Shown here in pieces: positions 32,488 to 43,031 of a stretch of DNA of 64,000 nucleotides; the stretch's first letter is position 1; each line of letters starts with the position of its first letter. The stretch is from Coniochaeta sp. PMI_546 (lineage: Eukaryota > Ascomycota > Sordariomycetes > Coniochaetales > Coniochaetaceae): the NCBI GenBank assembly GCA_021432605.1, contig MU271143.1, forward strand, positions 4,225,277 to 4,289,276, given 5' to 3'. The notes under the pieces are model-generated. The model did not search any database, was not told the DNA's origin, and saw only the letters and a program-made list of their open reading frames with translations. Position numbers and translations under genes: made by a program.

Positions 32488-34213
32488 ATGTCGCAAGCAA
32501 ACGTCCGTAACTCTTTGTCCATGCTTGTCACAATCAGCTGCTGATTTGATTTGTAGGGCGCCAAGCATGATGAAGTTCTACACGTCGCTATCATTGGCGC
32601 AGGAATTGGTGGTTTGGCCTGCGCCATCGCGTGCCGACGAGCGAATCCCCCTTTGAAGGTTACTGTCCTAGAGCGTACGCCGCAAATAGAGACAGTAGGG
32701 GCGGGGATTCATATCCCACCAAATTCCTGTCGAGAGCTGACTCGATTCGGCTTACTTGATAAACTTAAGCAAGCCGGAGGCTACCAAGTGCAGGACTTCA
32801 CGCTACGAAGGTACCAGGACGGGCACGTTATCGTTGAGAAACCTCTCAAGGGAAGGATGGAGAAGGAGTACGGGGCCGAGTGGATGTGAGTGCAGAGACC
32901 AAAAAGAGACCAAATGTGATCTGAGAGTTCCCTCTAACAACTGGAAGAGCGATACATCGGGGCGACTACCAGAAGGTTTTACTATCTGAGGCATTGGAAG
33001 TGGGCGCGGTTGTAGAAACCAATGCCGAAGTCACAAACATTGAACCTGCCGCGGACAGCCAGCAGACGATTGTGCTAAAAGACCATAGAATCATCCAGGC
33101 GGACGTGGTTATTGGCGCAGACGGTATATTCACTAACAGACCCAGTTGAGTACCCAGCTGACTTCGTTCGACAGGGCTTTGGTCTCTTGTGCGAGAAACT
33201 GTTCTCGATCGTCCTTTCCCTCCTAAGGCAACGGGCGACCTCGCATATAGAGGCACTTTCTCTCGAGAGCAGCTGCATAGCCTGGAGAATGAGCGCATAA
33301 ACAAGATTATGGAGCAGTCAAACATCCAGGTCTGGCTTGGGCCGGGACGACATGCTGTCTTTTATCCGCTGAGGAACCACACGGAGTACAACCTTGTGCT
33401 ACTGTACGTCATATGCCTTATTCTCGGTCGGTATCGGGGGTAAGGATTGGTGCTAAATCGTTGCAGAGTTGCAGATGATCTTCCAGAGGGCATGAGGACT
33501 TCACCAGGAAGTGTACAGGAAATGGCATCACATTTCAAAGGCTGGGATCCAATGTAAGTCCCACCGTCGTCATCTCTCCCGGCATGCGGCTTTTGACTCG
33601 TCATATAGCCTGAGCGATATCATATCATGCTTGAAATCCCCTTTAAAGTGGAAGCTTCTTCACTTCGAAAGCCTTGACAAATGGACGAAGGTATAACACG
33701 GACCAAGAATCCCATACGAGTATTAATGCTAAATTGGGGGAAAAGGGTACTATTGCTCTCTTAGGCGATGCTTCTCATCCCACCCTGCCATACCAAGGGC
33801 AAGGCGCAGCCATGGCGGTCGAAGACGGTGCAATTCTGGGCCGGCTCCTCGATCAGCTACAGAGCAAAGGCCTCCCTCCTAGCCAAGCGGAGAAGAACGT
33901 TCTACTAGCAGCATTGTTTCGGCTCTATGAAAAGATTCGAAAGCGTAGGACGGAAATCAATGTCGCCGGCGCCGTGCACACACGCCATTTCTACCACCTT
34001 GCAGACGGTGACGGGCAACAGCAGCGAGATAGGGAGCTGGGCCGGCTGCCATCCACCAAATGGCAAGGACGCTGCTCGTTCAATTGGGGAGATGCCGAGT
34101 ATCAAAGAAGCTTGCTGGGATTTGATGTCCTGACTGATACGGAGCAGCAATTTGAGGATTGGTGGCAGGGTTGGCAAAAGGCGGCAAACGGACACAGTAA
34201 TGGCAATGCCTAA
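32488..34213 (+). CDS. FAD-dependent monooxygenase, salicylate 1-hydroxylase type
   Basis: Seven exons (32488-32502, 32557-32885, 32948-33123, 33175-33403, 33467-33553, 33609-33690, 33746-34213) join in phase to 461 residues. In single frames it looks broken, but every break falls at a usable splice site. The motifs are intact: GAGIGGLACAIA (GxGxxG FAD motif), VGAGIHIPPNS, the DG motif in VVIGADG, and ALLGDASHPTLPYQGQGAAMAVED (GD motif). Members hydroxylate and often decarboxylate aromatic acids using NAD(P)H and O2. The first exon codes only MSQAN, so the exact start is the weakest part; its donor GTCCGT is poor. It is followed head-to-tail by a second flavin monooxygenase, which suggests a shared aromatic pathway. 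Confidence 0.85.
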
Positions 34214-34898
34214 CCTGTCTCTTTTACAGATGACGCATAGGTGTTAACGTAGTGTTCGACCTGTCATAAATAAATGATGAATTGTTTTTATTGTACATTG
34301 AGCTGTCTCGTCGGTGGGCCAAGTCGGCGGTGACGTTATGGGCCACAATACGCAAGTCTGAAGGTCAGAGGTATTAGTGTAGAAAGGGCTCGACCCCGCG
34401 GCAGATGTGTTTGAGAACCTTGAAACAGAGCTTACGTGGAGTGTAGACTACGTGTAGGTACCGTACTATGGTAGACATCGATCCCCGCATTTTGGGAGGA
34501 TCCCGTGGTGATGGCGCAGGCAAATAGGCGACCCATAGCTTCGGGTCTCGACCTTGGACGGAAGCTGGGGTTGTGGAGACCGGGTATTTTCACATCTTGG
34601 GGGATTTTTGGGGGATGATGTGTACCTCAAATGCGGAGCTGGGTCTGGGGGACCCCCATGTGTTTAACTCCTCGGGAGCGTATGGAGCGTATCCGCGTAT
34701 TCAACCCGCCCTGGGGTTTATTGGGGAAACTGCTACTACATAGTAGACCTAATTAGTGTGGGGATGTCTAGCTACCTCATGGTTCCAAAAGCAGATTGTT
34801 TAACATCACATATACCTGTCAAACCTCCAAAACTTGGTTGTTCTTCAACTGTGAATGTACTACACTCCCATCGACCAAAGACGTGAAACCTGACAATC
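34214..34898. promoter_or_regulatory. promoter of second flavin monooxygenase, rich in CreA-like sites
   Basis: This 685-nt region has at least nine SYGGRG hexamers on the two strands: 34394, 34436, 34483, 34565, 34573, 34633, 34645, 34711 and 34758 (first base). Roughly three would be expected by chance. It also has several G-runs. Carbon catabolite repression is a reasonable inference. Confidence 0.45.
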
Positions 34899-36974
34899 AT
34901 GGGCGATACGGAAATGCACGAAGCTCTCAAAGATGGGCCGCCCAAGATACAAGTGGACTACCTGATTGTGGGAACCGGCCCTGCAGGAGGTGCTCTGGCA
35001 GCTTTCATGGCATCATACGGTAAAGGGTATGACCGAGCCGTGGGCATGATTCAGGCTGACTCTCGTATTTCCAGGCATGAAGGGACTAATTGTGAGCCGG
35101 GACTCGAGCAACGCCGACACGCCCAGAGCTCACATTACCAACATGGCGGCTCTTGATTGTCTCCGGGATTTTGGCCTCGACACGCAATGCTATAAGCTAG
35201 GGACAGGAAATGACTCCATGAGGCACACCCGCTGGTCAAACACAATGGCGGGCCAGGAATATGGTCGCATCTACTCGTGGGGCAACGACCCAAGACGCAA
35301 GGTGCGTGATGTATAAGTTTGTTTAGGTCAATGGTGGACTAATTGCGGCTTATAAGGGTGACTACGAACTTGCCAGCCCGTCTCATATGCTGGACCTGCC
35401 TCAGACATTGTTGGAGCCAGTGCTGATCCGGCACGCGACCTTGAATGGCTTCAAAAGCCGCTGGGACACCGAATTTGTATCATTCAAGCAAGACGCCGAT
35501 GGTGTTACAACCACACTACTCGACAAGATCTCAGGCTCAAGCTATCAGGTCAGGTCCAAGTACCTTTTTGGCGCAGACGGAGCTCGCAGCAACATCATCC
35601 GCCAGGCATCCATTCCGCTGATTCGGCGCCCAGGCCAGGGCTGGGCCGTCAACGTGCGTATAAAGGCGGACCTGTCGCACTTGATGGAAGCACGCATGGG
35701 CAACCTGCATTGGGTTATTCAGCCCAACCTCGACACACCAGACTGGGCGTGGATCGGCTGCTTTCGAATGGTCAAGCCGTGGTACGAATGGATGTGTATC
35801 ATCTTCACGGCGCCCACCGCTGAGAGAAAGCTGCGCAGCAACGAGGAGTATTTGGTAAGGGTTAAAGAGCTACTTGGGGATGATAGTGTGGACGTTGAGG
35901 TACTGGATGTCTCAACTTGGGCAATCAATGAAACCGCCGCCGAATACTACTCTAAGGATAGAGTGTACGTTAAGATCAACCAGATATTTCATGGTGCTAC
36001 CGAGTTCGCTGACTGTGTGAGGCAACAGGTTCTGTTTGGGGGATGCGGTGCACCGACATCCTCCAAACCACGGTCTTGGATCCAACACTTGCATTCAAGA
36101 CGCACATAATCTCGCATGGAAGATCAACTATGTCGACAAGGGTAAGAATTTGCCTTATTGTACACATTGGGCATTCATTGACGTCTTGACCTTCAGGCCT
36201 AGCTGGAAATGGGCTTCTTGATACCTATAGCATTGAGCGGCAACCAGTTGGACTAGATGTGGTTACACAGTAAGTCCCAACCTCGTCTATAACAAAACGG
36301 GAGAAATAACATTCGTAAGAGCAAACGCTTCTCTCCGAAACCATAAGAATATCTGGAACATCTTGGGCAACCTAGAGCCCACTGTCGAAGAGCGTACGAA
36401 GGCACACTCTGAGCTCTACGCCGAGACTCCCGAAGGGCAACTTCGCAGGCAGGATCTAACCAAAGCTCTCAGAGCCATCGACAGAGAGGAACATGGTCTC
36501 GGAATTGAAATGAATCAGCGGTATGAATCCACCGCTGTATACCAGGTAGATCAAGGACCAAAGCCTGCCTTCACTCGAGACGCCCTTGAATACTACCATC
36601 CTACTACCTATCCTGGCGCACGATTGCCGCATGCCTGGCTCGGGAATCACATTCCGTCCAAGTACATTTCAACCATCGACTTAGCTGGGAAGGGAAAGTT
36701 CACCTTGTTCACGGGCATTGGCGGTCAGGGTTGGAAGGCGGCGGCTGCTCAAGTGTCTTCTGAGCTTGGAATACCATTCAAAGCGCATTCCATTGGGTAT
36801 GCCCAAGATTTCAAAGACGTCTACATGGATTGGGAGGCTCAGAGAGGCGTCGAAGAGAGTGGCTGTGTTGTAGTACGACCGGACCTTTTTGTCGCATGGA
36901 GGAGTCCAGCTTGGACGGAAGATGCAGTGGAGAGGTTGAGGAAGGTGATGAAATCGGTACTGTCACTGAAGTAG
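34899..36974 (+). CDS. FAD-binding aromatic hydroxylase, phenol 2-monooxygenase-like
   Basis: Six exons (34899-35019, 35075-35301, 35357-35964, 36029-36141, 36197-36269, 36320-36974) give 598 residues, matching the phenol hydroxylase family (about 600-660). Motifs: FAD-binding LIVGTGPAGGALAAF, YLFGADGARSNIIR (DG motif), and CLGDAVHRHPPNHGLGSN (GD motif). The C-terminal thioredoxin-like domain reads KFTLFTGIGGQGW and GCVVVRPDLFVAWR. The family ortho-hydroxylates phenols, yielding catechols, using NADPH and O2. Codon phase is kept at all five introns. With the salicylate-hydroxylase-like gene immediately upstream, catechol-type products are plausible, and an extradiol-type dioxygenase lies at 50.3-51.4 kb. 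The substrate is unknown. Confidence 0.88.
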
Positions 36975-37147
36975 TATTTTCAATTGTGTGCAGGTCACGG
37001 GTTTTGGACAGGCAGCCTTCTAGAGACCGTGACTATCAATGTATTCTGTTTCTTGTGAACTCTATAACTTACGGCACGAGAGCCGTATTATTTGTCATTG
37101 TTATTGATCAAATATGGATTATAGCACATGTGAGATCAACATCATTC

Positions 37148-37693
37148 TCAGTCAATGCCTCCTTCATCCTCGTCCAACTCCTGACCAGCTACGACTATCT
37201 TCTCAGCTGACTGCAAGACATAAAGCATCCTAGCCCAATCGCTCGCACTCGTGTTCCGCCATGCGTGGTTCGTCCCACGCTGTACAGCGACATCGCCTCT
37301 CCTTAGCAGCCGAGTCTCTCCTGAGTCGAGTACCAACTCAACCACGCCCTCGATGACCACCCCGAAGTCGCACGACTGTGTTCTGTGCATCGGACTCGTG
37401 TATCCTGGGGGGAAATCCACCGTACGACAAACGGTGCCGCCTGGGATTGTGATCTTTGGCGCATTGATGATGAAGTTTTGATAGATCTCGATATCTTGGT
37501 CTCTGGCCATGGAGACGGGGAAGCTTGAGGTTGCGTACATGAGACTGAACTCCATGTCGCCGCCCATTACGCGTCGGACTGGCGCTGCCTCTGGTATGAT
37601 CGTGCTGAAGCGGGCCTTGCCGGAGGCATCATGTGCAGTGATATACCTCGAATGAGGACGGAGGTTGCTTAGCCGTTCTGGTTGAGTCGACAT
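37148..37693 (-). CDS. small cupin-domain protein
   Basis: Single exon, 181 residues, starting MSTQPERLSNLRPHSRYI. A single-domain cupin: FPPGYTSPMHRTQSCDFGVV is motif 1, and RRGDVAVQRGTNHAWRN is motif 2 with its His and Asn. Motif 1 has one His followed by RT where many cupins have HxH, so the metal site may be altered or use other ligands. This pattern resembles the cupin_BLL6423-like group, found near fungal and bacterial oxidoreductases; its reaction is not known. A TATA-like stretch lies at 37801-37810, about 110 nt upstream. The gene is convergent with the phenol-hydroxylase-like gene and head-to-tail with the acyl hydrolase upstream. Confidence 0.82.
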   Translation of the reverse strand: MSTQPERLSNLRPHSRYITAHDASGKARFSTIIPEAAPVRRVMGGDMEFSLMYATSSFPVSMARDQDIEIYQNFIINAPKITIPGGTVCRTVDFPPGYTSPMHRTQSCDFGVVIEGVVELVLDSGETRLLRRGDVAVQRGTNHAWRNTSASDWARMLYVLQSAEKIVVAGQELDEDEGGID

Positions 37694-37800
37694 GTTTGCA
37701 GGAGTTCAGTATTCACATCAAGATGTTGAAGACAGATAATGAAGGTTCAGATCTGCACAGTACACGTTCAAGCAAAGATATACATCGAGGCGCATAGAGA

Positions 37801-37810
37801 CTATATATAT
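37801..37810 (-). promoter_or_regulatory. TATA-like element of cupin gene
   Basis: An AT run reading ATATATATAG on the minus strand, about 110 nt upstream of the cupin start, in a 147-nt intergenic gap. Confidence 0.4.
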
Positions 37811-37840
37811 GTGCGTGTACATAGCATGGAGGTCTCTCTA

Positions 37841-39688
37841 TCATGCAGATGCCAATACTGGAATCATAGGGAGTCGAATCCAGTTGTCATATCCCGGGCC
37901 GAAATGGATGCTGTTCATTCCCTCCAATAACTCCCGAGGTCGGTCCACCTCGGAGTTATGCTCAAATAATCCCGCCCCCTGCGTATCTCCCGACGATACC
38001 TCCAGCACTAATCTGTGACCAGGTCCAACAACCACATTGGTGGGCCACACCTCTACATCCACAGGGTAAACCTCGCCCGCTGTCACGGGGAGGACATCAG
38101 ATGCAAAATATGTTCGATGGGGTTTCCAAGACTGGTGTCTGGGATGGTTCTCAGCCACCTTGCGGAGTGAGGTGCGGAGCCAGCCCTTGGTCACGGGAAC
38201 TGGATCGCCGACAGTTCCGGTGTAGAGGATCTCGGCACCGTTTGCGTCAAGGTGTCTCAAAGTGATGAAAATATCAATCTCGGATGGACTGGTATTACTG
38301 GTCGGAAGACTTGATGCTGAAATATTGAGATGGACGACGATGTGACCTGTAAACTCAGTCTTTTGAGCGAAAGGCTCCGTGGTGAACTGGACAAATCTGG
38401 GGTTGCTTAGGGTGCTAGGTGCTTGGTACGAGACGGTGGTCAGTGCCTGGAGACTGTGAGACTCTACCAGTCGCTGATCAGCGGTGAGGAAGTATTGGGT
38501 GTAGACTGTTCGAGCAATCGGCCACTCGTCCTCGTAGCGTTGGGGGTATTGTTTTTCAGCCACTGCATCATTGTATCCAACATTGCCCTCTCGCAGCACC
38601 AAACCGACTTTAGGCGCCTCCCCCGTCGACCATCCGCCTCTATCTTCCCCTTTCAAAAAAGCATCCAAGAAGCTCTGCTGCATGCTGACACTCTCTTTTT
38701 CATAGAACGGCAGGTCGTGGCGTCCAGTGAGAAATCGAAGATACTTGTGCTTGGAGCTGGCGTTGAGGTACCCTTCGACATTGCCGCGCAGGTGTAGGAG
38801 TATGCCGCCCCAGTTGCCTACGGAGAGAACGGGCACCTGGATATCTGCCATGTCGTAATCCTTGGAAGCGTAATACTCCTCGTCCAGAAACCGGTGAACC
38901 GCATTATCTTCGTTTTGATCTCGACGGTTGGCAACAAGCTGGTCTTCGGGGAGATCCCCCTCGATGGTGTCATGACCCCATTTCCTCGCAGCTCTGCCGG
39001 GGCGGCCATACTGATTGGTAACAACCTGTCGATTCCACCAGAAATTGATGAACGTATTCGACAGAATCCCTCCGTGTCTGCATCGATCACGGTAGTAGTC
39101 CGACATGCCTTCCCAAGGCACGATGCAGGCGAGTCCCTTTGGCTGTAATGCTGCAACCCGCCATTGACTTCCGGCAAAGTAACTGATTCCCAAGAGACCT
39201 ACACGGCCGGATGACCATGGTTGGGAAGCAGCCCACTCTATGACGTCGAAGAATGCCCGGCTCGTGCTACGGGACATGGTGTCGAGCACACCAGGAGACT
39301 GCCCAGTGCCCACCTCGTCAGCCCTTACAATCGCGTATCCATTCCGGGTCCAGTATCCTGGATCAGGTGTTTCCCACGATGAATGAGGAGAGTGGTGCTC
39401 TTCGGGGACTTCTGCGTACGATTCAGGGTGGAACCTATCACGGTAAGTAAAGGTAATCGCCGTCATAAAACTTGGGCCATCCTACACGCTGTAATGGACG
39501 TCTTTGCCGTAAGGTCCGTACGTCACCAGGACTGGATAGCTTCCCACCTCAGAATCCTTTGGGCGGTAGACGTTACATCTCACAATACCCTTGTCGTCCT
39601 TCAACACTATCGCAACATTTTCTTCATAGACGTAGTCGAATGAAGTTCTGTCCACCTTGTGGGCATCTGTGATCTTCGGCACCCCCAT
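37841..39688 (-). CDS. CocE/NonD-family acyl hydrolase (X-Pro dipeptidyl-peptidase S15-like)
   Basis: Two exons, 39688-39486 and 39434-37841, with a 51-nt intron, give 598 residues. The alpha/beta-hydrolase core carries LVTYGPYGKDVHY, the NGYAIVRADEVGTGQSPG oxyanion region and the nucleophile elbow LLGISYFAGSQW with Ser152. The C-terminal half is the jelly-roll domain of the CocE/NonD family (HLDANGAEILYTG; VYPVDVEVWPTNVVVGPGHRL; DTQGAGLFEHN). Enzymes of this family cleave esters or amides, for example cocaine esterase and glutaryl-7-ACA acylase. Here it could hydrolyse an aromatic ester before ring hydroxylation; that is inference from the neighbours. The donor is GT|GTAGGA; phase leaves only this choice. 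Confidence 0.85.
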
Positions 39689-40093
39689 TGTGACTTAGAC
39701 TTTGTCTGGTTCTCCAACTAGTAGCAAATGGTCATATACGTCTTACTGAGGACTTTAAGTAGGCAGTTTGGTCTGTCGGGACGTCATGCATCGGTGCTGA
39801 ATTCCCGCGCGGAAAAGAGTACGGTTGCTGTGGAGGTTAGAGCGGGAATTTTGCACAGTTCAACGGGCCAACGGCGTAAATGCCGTTTAATTGATGACAA
39901 AACACGCAAGATGCCACGTTTAGGGTCACATCTGTTAGTTTTTGAGACTTGTTCTCGTAATTATTCTATCTTTATCTCCCAAGTCCTTTTCAAATAATCT
40001 CTGGCTTATATCGGTCTTCGAGACTTGACTCTACTGCTTTGGATTATAGCTTTTAGCCTTTGCTCAGGGGCTGCATCAACTGCATTGCAAATA
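39689..40093. promoter_or_regulatory. intergenic region upstream of the acyl hydrolase
   Basis: Promoter side of the acyl hydrolase and 3' flank of the dual zinc-finger regulator. No further feature is seen. Confidence 0.4.
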
Positions 40094-42474
40094 TCAACTG
40101 ATTACATCCATCATATCACCAGCCTCTGGTTCAGCACCATGTCTGGTCTTGATTTCGGAGGAGATCAGGTCACAGAGAGCAGTTCCCAAGAACTTTGCCA
40201 TAGGAACTCTCAGCTTAAACAAGAGCTGCGACCCGGCGTCTACTAAATCACTAGCTGAGCTAGCATTATCTCCTCCGGACTTTGTTTCCCCGAACCATAC
40301 AACCAGTGTTGCAAAGTACACACACAGAGGCAGGTGTGGGGGCTCAGCAACTTGTGTCTTGTCTCTATTTACTGACGTCGAGGCTTTACGTTGAGGCGCC
40401 GTCTTTCCCTCTTGCGCGATGCGAAGTATAGCCTTTGAATGCCAAAGAGCGATAGCACACTGACGATTGCTGGTCCAGGGCCGGATTCCATCATTTTGAG
40501 CTTGGTTTGTGGGCAATGTCGATGTCGATCCAGCTGCTGCTTGTTGTGCAAGGCGGTGAAGAACTGCCATATTGGACTGAAGCGAGACGTGTGCGAGGTG
40601 GTAGAGAAGCATTTGAGACGGTTCAAGAGGACATTGACCGCTCGGATACGAGTTGGACTGCATCCAGCGATCCAGGGCAAGTTGAACAAATTCGGCCTTC
40701 CACAAGCGAGGCAAGGCGCAGCCGTCAGCATCGCGAGGACTTGCCATCCAGCTGTAGCGTATGCATGATGCCAGGTGGTACATATCTCCATCTGAGGAGG
40801 CGGCTGAGTTTGCATCAGCTGAGTCCGGGTCCGACGATTGACTTTGAAGAAGAGGGGATTCCAGATCGTCAACGAATGATGGGGGACGCTGCAGAAGCAA
40901 GACCCTGTAACTGTCTAGGACGTGCATAGCCTCGGAGAGCAGCCTCGTCTCATTTTGCTGCTTCATTCCAGCCTCCGTTGGTAGTGATTTGATACAAGAG
41001 GTTGCTGCGTGTACTTTGCTTCCATGGAACACCTCCATGAACTCATACGCGCGCTTATCTCCGCTGCATAGTCCGTACACTTCGAGAAGGATGAACGTCT
41101 TGGCAAAGCTGAGATAATCCTCGAAAGAATTCTGGCGATACTGCAAGTAGTCCTGCAACATCAGACGTCGGGCGTCATTAAAGAGCATTTTTGCAATTTT
41201 GTTGCTATCGGGACAAGTGCAGTAAAGGCCCCCGACTGCGGCCATCGCCAAGCACAGCTCCACTCGGGTCCCTGGTCCTACTTCGAAGTCGACAAATATG
41301 GCAAATGTAGATGAAATATGCCGTCTTGAAACGTTGAGAAGGACGTTGATGAGGTCCTCATCATAGACTCCGAGCTGTGGCAGAGCTGAGTACCAGGACC
41401 ATCGCTGTGCCTCTCGGGATGGGGACGAAGCTCGGGAGCGGCGCTGGAGCTGATCCTTCATCATGTCTATGGCGCTGTCCATTGACGGATCGAGGTCGAT
41501 GTCAAAGGCTGTCGAAGTCTGGGGCCAGATGTCGTACATGTGGGATATGGAGAACTCGTTAGGGTCTTCGAGCCAGTTGCCAAAGTCCTAAAAAAGAGGT
41601 CAGTATCTACACCCTACAGAGCTGTGCTATAAATGAGAGTCTCACTGCAGATGGAACCAGGTCATTGAGGAAATCCATCGTGTCCCATGTCTGCTGCAGA
41701 TACGCTGCACCGGCTTCGAACGGGGCTTCGGTTGACGGGATGCTCGCTACCTCGGATGCTACATGTATCCATTGATCAGTACCAGTTATCGAGGTCCTGG
41801 AGGTATCATAGTACGTATCCGGGACCGCGGTATTGGCTGTCATGTTGGTCGGTTCGGAGCTATGGGGCCTAACAGTCAGAAGCGTCGATGGCGGTTCGAT
41901 ACTATTCGGCGTCCAAGGCCCGAGGAGAGAATCTACTGCATTCATCTCGTTTACTGTCTCGTTCACCTCTCGCTCATTGCCTAGATCCGATGACTGGCAA
42001 GCCATACTGTCGTGGTCAGTTGGAGACACGAGGACTACCTCAACATTGCGAGGCCGTCCAGGAGGTCTACTTGAACTTGAGACAGTACAAGTGAGGAGCT
42101 TTGATTTGCACGAGCGACATGGTCGGAAATTGTCGCACTTCAGCTTTCGCTTCCGGCACTGGTCGCAAGCCAGTCGAGATCTCTCCCTCTCCCTCGGATT
42201 GCCGAGTTTTTCGTTTGTTCGCTGGGAATTCGTGGGTCCTGTCGAAGCTCCATGTTCTCGATGCAGTTTTTCCATGTGCTTCGCCAGCACATCGGGACGT
42301 TGGAAGCCGGCCTTACAGTGCGGACAGTGGAAAGGCCGCTCTCCTGTATCTGTCAGGCAGGTTAGCATCAAGTACTGCACCTAGTATGGAGTGCGACCCC
42401 TCACGTATTCGTTGATGTCGAACGAGATGCTCATTACGAGCAAAACACCTCCCGCAAAACTCGCACTGCGCCAT
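40094..42474 (-). CDS. C2H2 plus Zn2Cys6 transcription factor
   Basis: Three exons (42474-42405, 42349-41646, 41587-40094) give 755 residues. Two C2H2 fingers open the protein (Cys4, Cys7, His20, His24; Cys32, Cys35, His48, His53), separated by the classic HTGERPF linker, which is rebuilt exactly across intron 1. A Zn2Cys6 cluster follows at Cys85, 88, 95, 101, 104, 111 (RKRKLK between the second and third). The remainder has a Fungal_trans-type region (LAMAAVGGLYC; FEDYLSFAKTFILLEVYGLCSG). Regulators with both domains are a known fungal class. It lies at the end of the flavin-monooxygenase group in the same orientation as the acyl hydrolase and cupin, and may control them (inference). Confidence 0.87.
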
Positions 42475-43031
42475 GGCGAAGAAATTCGGTAGGTCACCGC
42501 GTCAATACTAACAAACAATTCGTTGGCTACTTTCACTTCAGCGACACTCCCCGCATTCGAAAATCCGGTGGTCTGGGAAATCTGGGGTGCTTGAACTGGG
42601 GTCGGGCGAAGATGGGGTCTGGGGTCCATGTCGGTATTTACAATAGGAGGTCTTCGTCTGGTACTCTAGTGTACATCCTTTTCAATGCCTTGGCTGGTTC
42701 AACTACCCAGAATAGGTGAATCTTATTAGTGCCCGCGTGTTCCGATTCACAAGCGAATACGCTCCAATTAGCGTGTTATGCTGCCCAGAATCTTGCCTTC
42801 GAGGACCCATACGCGACCCCACCACCGCACCGCAACACCGAACCGGTCAGGCTGAGACACTGGAGATGGATCCGGGAACTCTTGTAACGCTCTCGTAGGT
42901 ATGAATATTCCATGTTGTATATGACAGGGTCTGCTGGGATCTGCCAGGATCTATGCTGCCGTCTGGATTTGTGTGATCAAACTGGAATTCAGCCTTCGCC
43001 TATATCTACCAACTCCCTCTATGAACTGGTC
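42475..43031. other. intergenic region between dual-finger regulator and orphan gene
   Basis: Contains the regulator promoter and the 3' flank of the orphan protein gene. No supported gene is seen. Confidence 0.4.

Noticed and set aside
32557-34213. The salicylate-hydroxylase-like gene as a pseudogene broken by frameshifts
   Set aside because: Each apparent break has a GT donor and AG acceptor that restore phase and family sequence, so a seven-exon intact gene is the better model.
34600-34655. G-quadruplex in the phenol-hydroxylase promoter
   Set aside because: The G-runs are present, but one loop is more than 20 nt long, so it does not fit the usual intramolecular pattern.
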